A DNA stretch of 64,000 bases from Bradyrhizobium diazoefficiens (GTDB lineage: Bacteria; Pseudomonadota; Alphaproteobacteria; Rhizobiales; Xanthobacteraceae), in NCBI RefSeq assembly GCF_016599855.1, contig NZ_CP067041.1:1798001-1862000 (forward strand), written 5' to 3'. This document shows positions 1 to 9,014 of this stretch, one piece after another. The number at the start of each line of letters is the position of its first letter. Within the stretch, counting starts at the first letter, position 1. Position numbers and translations under genes: made by a program. A model generated the notes under the pieces. It was not told the DNA's origin. It was given only the letters and a program-made list of their open reading frames with translations, and made no database searches.

Positions 1-909
1 CCGCTCGATCTCGGCGTGCGTGCGATGAACACCTTCCTCACCTGCTGCCGTGGCCAGCGCATGGGCATCTTCGCAGGCTCCGGCGTCGGCAAGTCGGTGC
101 TGCTGTCGATGCTCGCGCGCAACGTCGATGCCGCGGTCAGTGTCATCGGGCTGATCGGCGAACGCGGCCGCGAGGTGCAGGAATTCTTGCAGGACGACCT
201 CGGCGAGGAGGGCTTGGCGCGCTCCGTCGTGGTGGTCGCGACCTCCGACGAGCCGGCTTTGATGCGGCGGCAGGCGGCCTATCTGACGCTCGCCGTCGCC
301 GAATATTTTCGCGACGAGGGCCAGGACGTTCTCTGCCTGATGGATTCGGTGACGCGCTTCGCCATGGCCCAGCGCGAGATCGGCCTGTCCGCCGGCGAGC
401 CGCCGACCGCCAAAGGTTATACGCCGACCGTCTTCACCGAACTGCCGAAGCTGTTGGAGCGCGCCGGTCCGGGCCTGGGAGAGGGCGCCATCACCGCGAT
501 CTTCACGGTGCTGGTCGATGGCGACGATCACAACGAGCCGATCGCGGACGCCGTCCGCGGTATCCTCGACGGCCATATCGTGATGCAGCGTTCGATCGCG
601 GAGCGCGGCCGCTACCCCGCCATCAACATTCTCAAATCGGTTTCGCGCACCATGCCGAAATCGGCCGATCCGCAGTTCTGGCCGACCATCCAGAAGGCGC
701 GGGCGGTGATGGCGACCTACGCCGACATGGAGGAACTGATCCGGCTCGGCGCCTACCGGGCCGGCTCCAGCACCGAGGTCGACGAGGCGATCCGGCTGCA
801 CGAGCCGCTGGAGGCCTTCCTGCGCCAGCGCAAGGACGAAAATGCATCACTTGCCGACGGCTACCGCCAGTTGGCGCAAATCCTCGGTAATTTGGAAACG
901 GAACGCTAA
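1..909 (+). CDS. fliI: Flagellum-specific ATPase FliI, C-terminal part (cut by window start)
   Basis: Export ATPase of the flagellar type III secretion apparatus; its hexamer at the membrane base unloads export substrates. Frame 1 is open from the first base, so the gene starts upstream; 302 residues remain of the roughly 440 usual. The Walker A motif GSGVGKS lies near residue 27 and the Walker B-type segment [12 protein letters not shown] near residue 110, followed by the typical FliI stretch [17 protein letters not shown]. The gene is followed after 121 bp by fliJ on the same strand, the usual pairing. No frameshift is visible. Family identity is secure; only the N-terminal third is missing. 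Confidence 0.97.
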   Translation, partial: PLDLGVRAMNTFLTCCRGQRMGIFAGSGVGKSVLLSMLARNVDAAVSVIGLIGERGREVQEFLQDDLGEEGLARSVVVVATSDEPALMRRQAAYLTLAVAEYFRDEGQDVLCLMDSVTRFAMAQREIGLSAGEPPTAKGYTPTVFTELPKLLERAGPGLGEGAITAIFTVLVDGDDHNEPIADAVRGILDGHIVMQRSIAERGRYPAINILKSVSRTMPKSADPQFWPTIQKARAVMATYADMEELIRLGAYRAGSSTEVDEAIRLHEPLEAFLRQRKDENASLADGYRQLAQILGNLETER

Positions 910-1030
910 CTTTGTCCCGTCATCATCCCGTCTCACAGAGTAGCAGAGCCGGTCTCGGCCCCAATCGGGCCTGTGGGGAGACTGGTGCCGTCCCACGTGC
1001 AGCTAAGGGACTTCTGGGGAGTACGAGTCG

Positions 1031-1450
1031 ATGAAGTCACGTGATACCCTCATCCGCCTGAAGAAGTTTCAGGTCGACGAGAAGCGCCGCCGGGTCGCCC
1101 AGATCGAGTCCATGATCGCCGACTTCCAGCGGATGTCGACGGACCTGGATCGCGAGATCCAGACCGAACAAGACCGTGCCGGGATCAACGATCCCGCACA
1201 TTTCGCCTATCCGACCTATGCCAAGGCCGCCATCCAGCGCCGCGAGAACCTGACCCGCTCGGCTGACGAGCTGAAGGGCCAGCTCGAGGAGGCCAAGGCC
1301 GCGCTCGGCGAGGCTTTCGAGGAGCTGAAGAAGGTCGAGCTCCTGGATGAGCGCGACCAGGCCCGCGAGCGCGCCGAGGAAAACGCCCGCGAGCAGGCCG
1401 ATCTCGACAGCATCGGCTTGATGCGCTCGCGCATCGGCGCGGTCGCCTGA
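1031..1450 (+). CDS. fliJ: Flagellar export chaperone FliJ
   Basis: A 139-residue, highly charged, predicted coiled-coil protein directly downstream of fliI. FliJ is the stalk-like subunit of the export ATPase complex and escorts chaperone-substrate pairs. The first residues (MKSRDTLIRLKKFQVDEKRR) and the continuous heptad-rich helix fit alphaproteobacterial FliJ. A GGGGA sequence about 9 bases before the ATG is a plausible ribosome site. The intrinsic terminator 40 bp downstream closes the fliI-fliJ unit. Identification rests on position and helical character, since FliJ is poorly conserved in sequence. Confidence 0.9.
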   Translation: MKSRDTLIRLKKFQVDEKRRRVAQIESMIADFQRMSTDLDREIQTEQDRAGINDPAHFAYPTYAKAAIQRRENLTRSADELKGQLEEAKAALGEAFEELKKVELLDERDQARERAEENAREQADLDSIGLMRSRIGAVA

Positions 1451-1491
1451 ACGCGCCGCCAGCGGTCAAAACCGTCTGACAAATTTGCGAG

Positions 1492-1517
1492 CCCGGACCC
1501 GCAAGGTCCGGGTTTTT
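1492..1517 (+). terminator. Intrinsic terminator after fliJ
   Basis: Perfect 8-bp stem (CCCGGACC at 1492-1499, GGTCCGGG at 1505-1512) with a 5-base loop and a run of five T. It is correctly placed to end transcription of fliI-fliJ before the ECF sigma gene. Confidence 0.9.
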
Positions 1518-1635
1518 GCATGCGCTGTCCACAGCGTGGCGCGCCGCCTCTTGGTGACGGGCTTGGCTGCGCGCTATGGTAGCGGAGTGCAGGGGTCCGC
1601 GCGGATGCGGCGGAGCTTGCGCCTTGGGGGGCTGA

Positions 1636-2181
1636 ATGCTGACGCCAGCAGAGCTGGTCGGGCTGATTGAGGCGGTGGCGCAGCGCGATCAGGCCGCGTT
1701 CGAGCGCCTCTACGGTGCGACGCGCACGAAACTCTATGGCGTCGTGCTCCGTATCTTGCGCCGACAGGATCTCGCAGAGGAGGTCATTCAGGAGACCTAC
1801 GTCAAGATCTGGAACAGCGCCGGCCAGTTCAATCCGGCGCTGTCGTCGCCGATCACGTGGATGGCGTCGATCGCGCGCAACCGCGCCATCGATATCGTGC
1901 GCAAGAAAACGGAAGCCTCCATCGAGGAGGAGCCGCAGGCGATGGACGTCGCCGCCGACAGTCCCGATCCCCTGGCGCGCCGCGAGATGTCCGAGGAGTT
2001 GAAACGGCTGCTGGAATGTATCGGCCGGCTCGAGCCGGACCGGCAGCGGCTCGTGCTTCTCGCCTATTACAACGGCTGGAGCCGCGAGCAATTGGCAGAG
2101 AAATTCGCAGCTCCCGTCAACACCGTGAAGACGTGGCTCCGGCGCAGCATGTTGGATATCCGGGAGTGCCTCGGACTATGA
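1636..2181 (+). CDS. ECF-type RNA polymerase sigma factor
   Basis: A 181-residue group 4 sigma factor. Region 2 is visible in residues about 20-90 (RDQAAFERLYGATRTKLYG, DLAEEVIQETYVKIW, ITWMASIARNRAIDIVR) and region 4 in residues about 125-178 (LLECIGRLEPDRQRLVLLAYYNGWSRE in outline, then the recognition helix near VNTVKTWLRRS). A G-rich ribosome site precedes the ATG closely. The next gene, 37 bp downstream, encodes an RskA-type anti-sigma factor, so the pair is probably one operon in which the membrane protein holds the sigma factor inactive. The signal sensed is not evident. Confidence 0.93.
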   Translation: MLTPAELVGLIEAVAQRDQAAFERLYGATRTKLYGVVLRILRRQDLAEEVIQETYVKIWNSAGQFNPALSSPITWMASIARNRAIDIVRKKTEASIEEEPQAMDVAADSPDPLARREMSEELKRLLECIGRLEPDRQRLVLLAYYNGWSREQLAEKFAAPVNTVKTWLRRSMLDIRECLGL

Positions 2182-2218
2182 CGGCTTCGATCATCAGGGT
2201 GGTTTTGGACTGCAATTG

Positions 2219-3286
2219 ATGGCCTACAGCGAGGACCATATCGCGCTTGCCGCGGAATATGCGCTCGGCACACTCGATGCCGACGAGCGCGCGCAGGTCG
2301 AGACCATGATGGCGGTGGACTCCGAGTTCGCCGCCATCGTGCAAGCCTGGGAATTCCGGCTCGGCGGCCTCAACCAGATGGTCGGCACAATCGAGCCGCG
2401 ACCGATCGTGTGGGAAAATATCAGGCGCGAGATCGCGCAGACTGTATCGACGCCGCATCCGTCCCAAAGCCCCGCGGCGCTGTCTGTAGCGCCGCCACCA
2501 CCACCAGAGTTCTATTCATCGGAGCCTTCATCGCCCGACTCTTCAACGACAGCGTCTTCGTCGCCGGAGCCTCCGTCGCTGCACGTGCAGCAGCCGACGC
2601 CGTCCGAATCCAGCTCCGACGCCATTCCGATTTTCCCACCGCAATTCGTGCCGCAGACCCATGCGCCCGATCCGCGCGTTGCGCCGGTGACGCAGGTGGC
2701 TGTCGTCGACGATACCAACGTGATCCATCTCGAGAGCCGCGTGAAGCGCTGGCGCACGATCGCCTCCGCCGCGGGCGCGCTCGCGGCCGCGCTGCTGGTG
2801 ACGCTGTCGCTTCAGATCTTCCTGCCCGATGCGCTGCCGGGCGCGCTACGGCCCGCACCCCGCATCCAGACGGTCGAGGTCAAGACGCCGGCCGCGCCGC
2901 TGTCTGCGTCCGCGCAATATGTCGCGCTGTTGCAGGGCCAGAGCGGCGGCCCCGCCTTTATCCTCACCATCGATGGCGCGACCAAGAACTTCATGGTGCG
3001 CAAGGTCGGCGCGACGCCGGAGCCGGGCAAGAGCTTCGAGCTCTGGCTGATCTCCGACAAGCTGCCGCGCCCGCGCTCGCTGGGCGTGATCGGGGCCGGC
3101 GACTTCACGGCGCGTCCGGTGCTCGCCGGCTACGATGCCGATGTCGTCAATGGCGCCACCTACGCCGTCACCGTCGAGCAGTCGGGCGGCTCGCCCAACG
3201 GCCAGCCGACCTCGGCGCCGGTGTTTTCCGGCAAGCTGATCGAGACCGTGCCGCCGTCCCAGCCGCAGGCGCCTGCGAACAAGTAG
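2219..3286 (+). CDS. Membrane-anchored anti-sigma factor, RskA/anti-sigma-K family
   Basis: A 355-residue protein. The N-terminal part (residues 1-75; HIALAAEYALGTLDADERAQVE) matches the anti-sigma domain that binds ECF factors. A Pro/Ser-rich linker (about 90-155) leads to one transmembrane helix (about 179-203) and a periplasmic RskA-type domain (about 225-340). A TTG codon lies immediately before the chosen ATG, so the start could be 2216. The gene follows the ECF sigma gene with a 37-bp gap, which supports its role as the cognate regulator. The Ser/Pro-rich linker is unusually long and of low complexity. Confidence 0.9.
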   Translation: MAYSEDHIALAAEYALGTLDADERAQVETMMAVDSEFAAIVQAWEFRLGGLNQMVGTIEPRPIVWENIRREIAQTVSTPHPSQSPAALSVAPPPPPEFYSSEPSSPDSSTTASSSPEPPSLHVQQPTPSESSSDAIPIFPPQFVPQTHAPDPRVAPVTQVAVVDDTNVIHLESRVKRWRTIASAAGALAAALLVTLSLQIFLPDALPGALRPAPRIQTVEVKTPAAPLSASAQYVALLQGQSGGPAFILTIDGATKNFMVRKVGATPEPGKSFELWLISDKLPRPRSLGVIGAGDFTARPVLAGYDADVVNGATYAVTVEQSGGSPNGQPTSAPVFSGKLIETVPPSQPQAPANK

Positions 3287-3455
3287 TCGCGACACAAGCG
3301 CATTCTTGTCGTCATGGGACCATTCCGTCGTCGCAATCCGACAAGTCCTGCTGAATCCGCCCCTGATTTGAACCTCCATCGATTTCGCGGCGTCAAATGC
3401 CCGGAATTTGCAGTCGGCACCGCCGATCAAAGTGCCGGAGAGGGCTCGAAATCAG

Positions 3456-4415
3456 ATGGATGCAGCCAAGCCGCCGGGCATCTTTATTCACCAATATGCA
3501 GGCCTGCCGGACGGGCCCGCGTTCGAGCATTGGCGTGACAGGACTTTGCGGTCCTGCGGCCTCGAGATCGGACCGAGCCATGGCGACAGCGTCGATTGCC
3601 GGCTGCAGATCAGCGTGGTCGACAATATCGCGCTGGCCATTCCCGAAGGCGCCTCCGCGCAATATTCGCGCACGCAAAGCGGGCTCGCGGACGGCGGCGA
3701 CGATCTCGTGTTGATCGCCGCGCATGCCGGCCTCGTCACCGTCCGGCAGAACGGCCATACCGTCGAGCTTGCGCCGGCACAGATGGTGCTGGCCGACATG
3801 GGCATCTCCGGCAGCGTCGGTCACACCGACGAGAACCGCTTCACCACCATCCGCATGCCGCGCCGCGCGCTGCTCGACATCAATCCGCGCGCCGAGGAGA
3901 AGCTGTCGCAGGTGCTGTCGGACGGCGCGGTCGCCGAGACCATCTTCCGCTATCACGCGCTTGCCGCCCATCACGCGCCGCATCTGGACGCCGTCGGCCA
4001 GCGCCTGACCGCCCAGCACATGGTCGATCTCGTCGGCCTGCTGCTCGGCACCGACGCGGAGCACGCCGCGCTCGCGCGCGGTCGCGGCCACGCGGCGGCC
4101 CGTCTCGATCTCATGCGCGCCGACGTCATGGCTGCGCTCGGCCGCAACGATCTCTGCCTGTCCGAGGTCGCTACGCGCTCTGGCCTCAGCCCGCGCCAGG
4201 CGCAACGGCTGTTCGAGCAGGCCGGCACCACCTTCACCGAATTCGTGCTCGAGCAGCGCCTGTTGCTCGCGCGAAAACTGCTCGGTGATCCCCGCGCGCG
4301 AGCGCGCAAGATCAGCGACATCGCCCATTCGTCGGGCTTTTCCGATCTGTCCTATTTCAACCGCGCCTTCCGCAAGCGCTTTGGCGCGACTCCGTCGGAA
4401 TTGCGCGAGGCGTAA
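3456..4415 (+). CDS. AraC-family transcriptional regulator
   Basis: A 319-residue regulator with an AraC-type helix-turn-helix domain at the C terminus (about 220-318). The first helix-turn-helix is around LCLSEVATRSGLSPRQAQRLF, the second around ISDIAHSSGFSDLSYFNRAF, ending with the family signature FGATPSELR. The N-terminal 200 residues resemble the sensing domain of AraC proteins with an AraC_binding_2-like fold. The ATG at 3456 was chosen because GGAGAGGG precedes it and the residues further upstream look uncoded; an in-frame start at 3408 exists. The target genes are not evident. Confidence 0.9.
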   Translation: MDAAKPPGIFIHQYAGLPDGPAFEHWRDRTLRSCGLEIGPSHGDSVDCRLQISVVDNIALAIPEGASAQYSRTQSGLADGGDDLVLIAAHAGLVTVRQNGHTVELAPAQMVLADMGISGSVGHTDENRFTTIRMPRRALLDINPRAEEKLSQVLSDGAVAETIFRYHALAAHHAPHLDAVGQRLTAQHMVDLVGLLLGTDAEHAALARGRGHAAARLDLMRADVMAALGRNDLCLSEVATRSGLSPRQAQRLFEQAGTTFTEFVLEQRLLLARKLLGDPRARARKISDIAHSSGFSDLSYFNRAFRKRFGATPSELREA

Positions 4416-4460
4416 GCGGCGATTTGTGCGGCGCGGCTGGAAGAAGGGCCGTGTACCTAC

Positions 4461-4541
4461 CGTCATTGCGAGCGCAGCGAAGCGATCCAGAATCGTTCCG
4501 CGGAGGGACTCTGGATTTGCTTCGCTGCGCTCGCAATGACG
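4461..4541. repeat. Palindromic dispersed repeat, family 1, copy A
   Basis: An 81-bp near-perfect inverted repeat whose arms begin CGTCATTGCGAGCGCAGCG and end with the reverse complement. A second copy at 17670-17748 has the same arms with small changes and a different loop. It sits between the AraC gene and the terminator hairpin. The element can fold into a long hairpin in RNA from either strand. Confidence 0.85.
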
Positions 4542-4555
4542 GGGGCCTACAAATG

Positions 4556-4586
4556 AGAAAGCGCCCGTGGGGGGCGGGCGCTTTCT
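4556..4586 (-). terminator. Strong hairpin, probable terminator of the 66-residue gene
   Basis: A perfect 12-bp stem (4556-4567 with 4575-4586) around a seven-base G/T loop, lying about 95 bp downstream of the minus-strand gene ending at 4681. The tract after the stem is only weakly T-rich on the minus strand (CATTTG), so termination efficiency is uncertain; it could act in both directions. Confidence 0.55.
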
Positions 4587-4680
4587 GTAGTCGACTTGGG
4601 GTTGGGGTCGTCTACATATCCACGTGGCGACTTTGGGGGGCTGGTAAAGAGCCGCGTGAATTCCTGAAACTCTGATCTCC

Positions 4681-4881
4681 TTAGCGAACGAACGATGCGT
4701 TCGAGCTGGTGATGACAACCGGCTTGCCGGCCTTGATGACACGGGCAGTCTGGGTCAGGCCGTCATCCGAGCCCGTGCGTGCCGTGATGCCGAAGCCAGC
4801 CACTGCGATCCCTGCGACGAGGGCCACGACCACGATCTTCAAGTGGGTCGAGCGATCTGCGCTGTAGATCGAGTGGTTCAT
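4681..4881 (-). CDS. Small membrane-anchored protein of unknown function (66 aa)
   Basis: A 66-residue protein with one hydrophobic helix (residues about 14-33, KIVVVALVAGIAVAGFGITA) that could be a signal anchor, followed by a short polar tail with TARVIKAGKPVVIT. An AGGAGC ribosome site precedes the ATG by about eight bases. It stands alone, with its own hairpin downstream. I recognise the type as a small conserved protein of Bradyrhizobium-like genomes but know no function. A coding role is supported by the ribosome site, the regular hydrophobic segment and the isolated transcription unit. Confidence 0.7.
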   Translation of the reverse strand: MNHSIYSADRSTHLKIVVVALVAGIAVAGFGITARTGSDDGLTQTARVIKAGKPVVITSSNASFVR

Positions 4882-5175
4882 GGAAGGCTCCTGCCGCCAT
4901 CTACCCGAAGTAGTCGCTGCCCCGTTAAGGCAGGTTCATGCTTCCGGTGCCCAACAACCTAGTATTGGGAGGATTCGTTCCCAAGGGGTCATCACAAGAG
5001 CGTGACAGGACGTGAAAGATCGCGATCAAGGACGAGTCTCAATCGTGCGATTCTATAGTTATTTCAAAGCTGTAATGTGCCTATAAGACGGCCTGTCGGC
5101 ATTTGGTCGACAAGGCGCCAGGAACTGAAAAACCATTTGCCTGTGGCCGAAAAACACACGGCTTCTTAAGACAAA

Positions 5176-7317
5176 TCAGACGCTTCCCACCGTTTTCAGC
5201 CTCGCCCTGGGGTGGATTTCGGCCTGCGACAGCACGGTGGTCTGAGCCCGGAACCGCTCGACCAGGGAGCGGACAAAGGGACGAATTGCCGCGGAGGTCA
5301 CCAGCACCGGCGCCTCGCCTTCGCGGGCGGCGCGCTCGAAGGCCTCGCGCACGCCGGTCATGAACTCCGACAGTTTCGAGGGCTGCATCGCGAGACTGCG
5401 CTCCTCGCCCTGGCCGACGATGGATTCGGCAAAGGCCTGCTCCCATCGCGCCGATAGCGCGATCAGCGGCAGATAGCCGGCGTAGGAGGTATTCTGGGCG
5501 CAGATCTGCCGCGCCAGGCGGGCGCGGACATGTTCGACCATGGTCGCGGGATTGCGCGAGAAGGCCAGCGAATCGGCGATGCCTTCGAGGATGGTCGAGA
5601 GGTCGCGGATCGAGATGCGCTCGGCGAGCAGCAGCTGGAGCACGCGCTGGATGCCGGAGACCGTGACCTGTCCGGGCACGATGTCCTTGACCAGCTCGCT
5701 CTGCTCCTTCGGCAATTCCTTCAGCAGCTTCTGCACCTCGCCATAGGAGAGCAGGTCCGACATGTTGGCCTTGAGCAGCTCGGTGAGGTGGGTCGAGAGC
5801 ACGGTCGCGGCGTCGACGACGGTGTAGCCCTTGAGCGAGGCTTCCTCCTTGAGGCTGGCGTCGACCCAGGTCGCGGGCAGGCCGAAGGTCGGCTCGGTGG
5901 TGTGGATGCCGGGCACCTGCACCTGGCTGCCGCCGGGGTCCATGACCATGAACTGGTTCGGCCAGATCTTGCCGGTGCCGGCGTCGACCTCCTTGATCTT
6001 GATGATGTAGGTGTTGGCCTCGAGCTGGACGTTGTCGAGAATCCGTACCGCCGGCATCACGAAACCCATCTCGATCGCGAGCGAGCGGCGCAGAGCCTTG
6101 ATCTGCTCGGTCAGGCGGTCGGTGCCGTCGGGGCCGTTGACCAGCGGCAACAGCGCATAGCCGAGCTCGATCTTGAGGTCGTCGATCTTCAGTGCCGCGG
6201 AGATCGGCTCCTCTGCTGCCGCCGCGCCCGGCGCGCCGGGCGTTCCCGGAGCGGGCGCGGCCTTTGCAGCTGCTTCGGCCTTGGCCGTCGCACGGTTGCG
6301 GTTGCGCGCCGACCAGGCCAGCGCGCCGGCGCCGGCGCCGAGCGCGAGGAAGGGGAGGGTCGGAATGCCCGGCAGCGCCGCCAGCACCAGCATGACCGCC
6401 GAGGACATCGCCAGCGCCTGAGGATAGCCGGAGAATTGCTTCATCAGCGCCTTGTCGGCGGCACCGGAGACGCCGGCCTTGGAGACGAGCAGGCCCGCCG
6501 CGGTCGAGACGATCAGCGCCGGCACCTGGGTGACGAGGCCGTCGCCCACGGTCAGCAGCGTGTAGCTGCGGCCGGCGTCGGCAAAGGACAGGCCCTGCTG
6601 CGCCACGCCGATGATCATGCCGCCGACGACGTTGATGAAGACGATGAGCAGGCCGGCAATGGCGTCGCCGCGGACGAACTTCGAGGCACCGTCCATGGCG
6701 CCGAAGAAGCCGCTCTCGTCCTCCAGCGCCTTGCGGCGCTCCTTGGCGACCTTCTCGTCGATTAGCCCGGCGGAGAGATCGGCGTCGATTGCCATCTGCT
6801 TGCCGGGCATGGCGTCGAGGTGGAAGCGGGCGGCGACTTCGGCGATACGGCCCGAACCCTTGGTGATGACGACGAAATTGACGATGATCAGGATGGCGAA
6901 GACGATGATGCCGATGACGAAATTGCCGCCCATCACGAAGCTGCCGAAGGCTTCGATGACGTGACCGGCGGCATCCGTGCCCTCGTGCCCGTGCGACAGG
7001 ATCAGCCGGGTCGAGGCCATGTTGAGCGACAGCCGCAGCATGGTCGAGATCAAGAGGACGGTCGGGAAGGCGGAGAATTCCAGTGGCGCCTGGATGAAGA
7101 GCGAGGTCATCAGGATCAGGATCGAGAGCGTGATCGAGATCGCCAGGAACAGGTCCAGCACGATCGCGGGCAGCGGCAGGATCAGCACCACCAGGATGGT
7201 GAGGACGCCGAGCGCCAGCGCGATGTCGCCGCGCTTGAGGATGGTGACGATCTCGGAGAGGGAGGGGAGGCCGGGCTTTGCGGCGCCTACACCCTGTCCC
7301 GCGGTGACATCGACCAT
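5176..7317 (-). CDS. flhA: Flagellar export gate protein FlhA
   Basis: A 713-residue FlhA, the large export-gate subunit of the flagellar type III secretion system. Residues about 30-330 carry the multiple transmembrane helices and the FHIPEP signature region (ARFHLDAMPGKQMAIDADL); residues about 380-713 form the cytosolic docking domain for chaperones. The start at 7317 has a GGGGAGA ribosome site eight bases upstream; an in-frame extension to 7467 lacks FlhA-like sequence. An Ala/Pro/Gly-rich linker (about 360-385) joins the two parts. A near-consensus CtrA site lies about 170 bp upstream, consistent with cell-cycle control of flagellar genes in this class. Confidence 0.97.
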   Translation of the reverse strand: MVDVTAGQGVGAAKPGLPSLSEIVTILKRGDIALALGVLTILVVLILPLPAIVLDLFLAISITLSILILMTSLFIQAPLEFSAFPTVLLISTMLRLSLNMASTRLILSHGHEGTDAAGHVIEAFGSFVMGGNFVIGIIVFAILIIVNFVVITKGSGRIAEVAARFHLDAMPGKQMAIDADLSAGLIDEKVAKERRKALEDESGFFGAMDGASKFVRGDAIAGLLIVFINVVGGMIIGVAQQGLSFADAGRSYTLLTVGDGLVTQVPALIVSTAAGLLVSKAGVSGAADKALMKQFSGYPQALAMSSAVMLVLAALPGIPTLPFLALGAGAGALAWSARNRNRATAKAEAAAKAAPAPGTPGAPGAAAAEEPISAALKIDDLKIELGYALLPLVNGPDGTDRLTEQIKALRRSLAIEMGFVMPAVRILDNVQLEANTYIIKIKEVDAGTGKIWPNQFMVMDPGGSQVQVPGIHTTEPTFGLPATWVDASLKEEASLKGYTVVDAATVLSTHLTELLKANMSDLLSYGEVQKLLKELPKEQSELVKDIVPGQVTVSGIQRVLQLLLAERISIRDLSTILEGIADSLAFSRNPATMVEHVRARLARQICAQNTSYAGYLPLIALSARWEQAFAESIVGQGEERSLAMQPSKLSEFMTGVREAFERAAREGEAPVLVTSAAIRPFVRSLVERFRAQTTVLSQAEIHPRARLKTVGSV

Positions 7318-7485
7318 CGTAGCTGTCTCCCCGCGCGACTGCCGTCCGCGCGCCCCAAACGTCTGCGCGGCGGCCGACAGGCCGCCGTTCCGAAAGTGAG
7401 GCACCGCACTGGCGTCCACGGGAGCTCCCGTTCTACGCGGCTGACGACACTCGACTTCACCCGGCAATTTTTGCCCGGTGTATGG

Positions 7486-7500
7486 TTAGCAAAGGGTTAA
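7486..7500 (-). promoter_or_regulatory. Candidate CtrA-binding site upstream of flhA
   Basis: On the minus strand the sequence reads TTAA-N7-CTAA followed by CC, one mismatch from the CtrA consensus TTAA-N7-TTAA. Position 169-183 bp upstream of the flhA start codon. CtrA controls early flagellar genes, including flhA, in several alphaproteobacteria; here the site is a sequence match only. Confidence 0.45.
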
Positions 7501-7539
7501 TGTGGGAGACGGAGGCAACGAATTCGGGCCTGATGGGAC

Positions 7540-7640
7540 GTCATTCCGGGGTGGTCCGAAGGACCAGACTTCAGGTGCGCAATTGCGCACCGGGGAATCT
7601 CGAGATCCGGGCTCGGCTCTTCGAGCCGCCCCGGAATGAC
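7540..7640. repeat. Dispersed palindromic repeat, family 2, copy A
   Basis: About 100 bp framed by GTCATTCCGGGG and CCCCGGAATGAC, with the internal palindrome GGTGCGCAATTGCGCACC. The same element occurs inverted and diverged at 61835-61931. Non-coding, multi-hairpin element. Confidence 0.8.
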
Positions 7641-7691
7641 CGCGGCGTGACGCTATTGCAGCGCCCCACGCATGCCTAATATCGCGCCATC

Positions 7692-8984
7692 GTGCTTGAC
7701 CAAAAGGGCGGCAGCGGCGACTTTGTGGCAGTGCACGCGCCAAATCACCCAGGACAAAGACCGGCTTCCTTCACCCCTGATTCCCGTCAGGCCTGGGTGC
7801 GACTGCTGCTCGCGCTCCTGATCGGCTCGATCGGCGCCGTCGGCATGTGGGCCGTCGTCGTTGTGATTCCCGTGGTGCAGACCGAGTTCGCCGCCACCCG
7901 CGGCGCGGTGTCGCTGGCCTTCACTCTGATGATGTTCGGCTTCGGGCTCGGCGGCGTGATTGCCGGCAAGATCACCGACAAGGTCGGCATCGTGCCGGCG
8001 ATGGCGATCAGCATTGCCTTCCTTGGGGTTGCCAATACGCTGGCGGGGCTCTCGACCCAGCTCTGGCAATTCGTGGCGGCTTATTTCCTGATCGGCCTTG
8101 GCACATCAGCGACTTTCGCGCCGCTGATGGCCGAGGCCTCGCACTGGTTCGAGCGTTATCGCGGCCTCGCCGTGACCATCGTCGCAAGCGGCAACTACGT
8201 TGCCGGCACGATATGGCCGCCGCTCATCAGCGCGGGCACGGAGCGGATCGGCTGGCGCTACACGCACATGGGCATCGCGCTGGTTTGTGTGGTCCTGATG
8301 ACCGGGCTGGTGCTGGTCCTGCGCGCGCAGATAGGCGACGACAAGGTCCGTGATCACGCCAACGCGCCGCCGCCGCGGGTCGACCTCAGGCTCTCGACCA
8401 ATACGCTTACAGCGCTGCTCTCGATCGCCAGCATTTCCTGCTGCGTCGCCATGGCAATGCCGCAGGTGCATATCGTCGCCTATTGCGGCGATCTCGGTTA
8501 CGGCGTGGCGCGGGGCGCCGAGATGCTGTCGCTGATGATGGGTTGCGGCATCGTCAGCCGCATCGGCTCGGGCTATCTCGCCGACAAGATCGGCGGCATC
8601 CGCACGCTGCTGATTGGATCGGTCGCGCAGGGTTTTGCCCTGGTGTTCTACCTGTTCTTCGATAGCCTCTCCTCGCTCTATCTGATCTCCGCGATGTTCG
8701 GCCTGTTCCAGGGCGGCATCGTGCCGAGCTACGCCATCATCGTGCGCGAGGCGATGCCGGCCAGTGAAGCCGCAACCCGCGTCGGCATTGTGATCTTCGC
8801 CTCCGTGTTCGGCATGTCCTTCGGCGGCTGGGTCTCCGGCCTCATCTTCGACGCCACCGGCTCCTACGCCGCGGCGTTCGTCAACGGCGTGGCGTGGAAC
8901 GCCCTCAACATCGGCATCGTCCTGACGCTGCTGATCCGCTCGCGGATCAAGGCGGCAAAGGCAGATCCGGGCTTCGCGACCTGA
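7692..8984 (+). CDS. MFS transporter (12 TM, monocarboxylate/oxalate-formate-like)
   Basis: A 430-residue major facilitator with two six-helix halves. After a roughly 35-residue N-terminal tail, the first helix is LLLALLIGSIGAVGMWAVVVV; the MFS signature in the loop between helices 2 and 3 is GKITDKVGIVPAM, and its counterpart in the second half is GYLADKIGGIRTLLIG. The substrate cannot be told from sequence. The chosen start is GTG at 7692; another GTG at 7728 is possible, since no clear ribosome site decides. It stands alone between a repeat and the convergent TetR gene. Confidence 0.85.
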   Translation: MLDQKGGSGDFVAVHAPNHPGQRPASFTPDSRQAWVRLLLALLIGSIGAVGMWAVVVVIPVVQTEFAATRGAVSLAFTLMMFGFGLGGVIAGKITDKVGIVPAMAISIAFLGVANTLAGLSTQLWQFVAAYFLIGLGTSATFAPLMAEASHWFERYRGLAVTIVASGNYVAGTIWPPLISAGTERIGWRYTHMGIALVCVVLMTGLVLVLRAQIGDDKVRDHANAPPPRVDLRLSTNTLTALLSIASISCCVAMAMPQVHIVAYCGDLGYGVARGAEMLSLMMGCGIVSRIGSGYLADKIGGIRTLLIGSVAQGFALVFYLFFDSLSSLYLISAMFGLFQGGIVPSYAIIVREAMPASEAATRVGIVIFASVFGMSFGGWVSGLIFDATGSYAAAFVNGVAWNALNIGIVLTLLIRSRIKAAKADPGFAT

Positions 8985-9014
8985 ACTGGCTGCTCTGCCT
9001 TCGGATCGTGACCG

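Larger units (their letters stand above)
7318..7691. other. 374-bp intergenic region upstream of flhA
   Basis: No gene is seen. It holds, from left to right, the leader of flhA, an imperfect palindrome at 7458-7480 (CACCCGGCAA and TTGCCCGGTG arms, one mismatch), a CtrA-like box at 7486-7500 and a copy of a dispersed repeat at 7540-7640. Promoters for flhA (minus) and perhaps the MFS gene (plus) must lie here. Confidence 0.6.

Noticed and set aside
4461..4541. Possible CRISPR unit or insertion-sequence end
   Set aside because: A single long palindrome with a distant second copy, no spacer array, no transposase and no target-site duplication; better read as a dispersed palindromic repeat.
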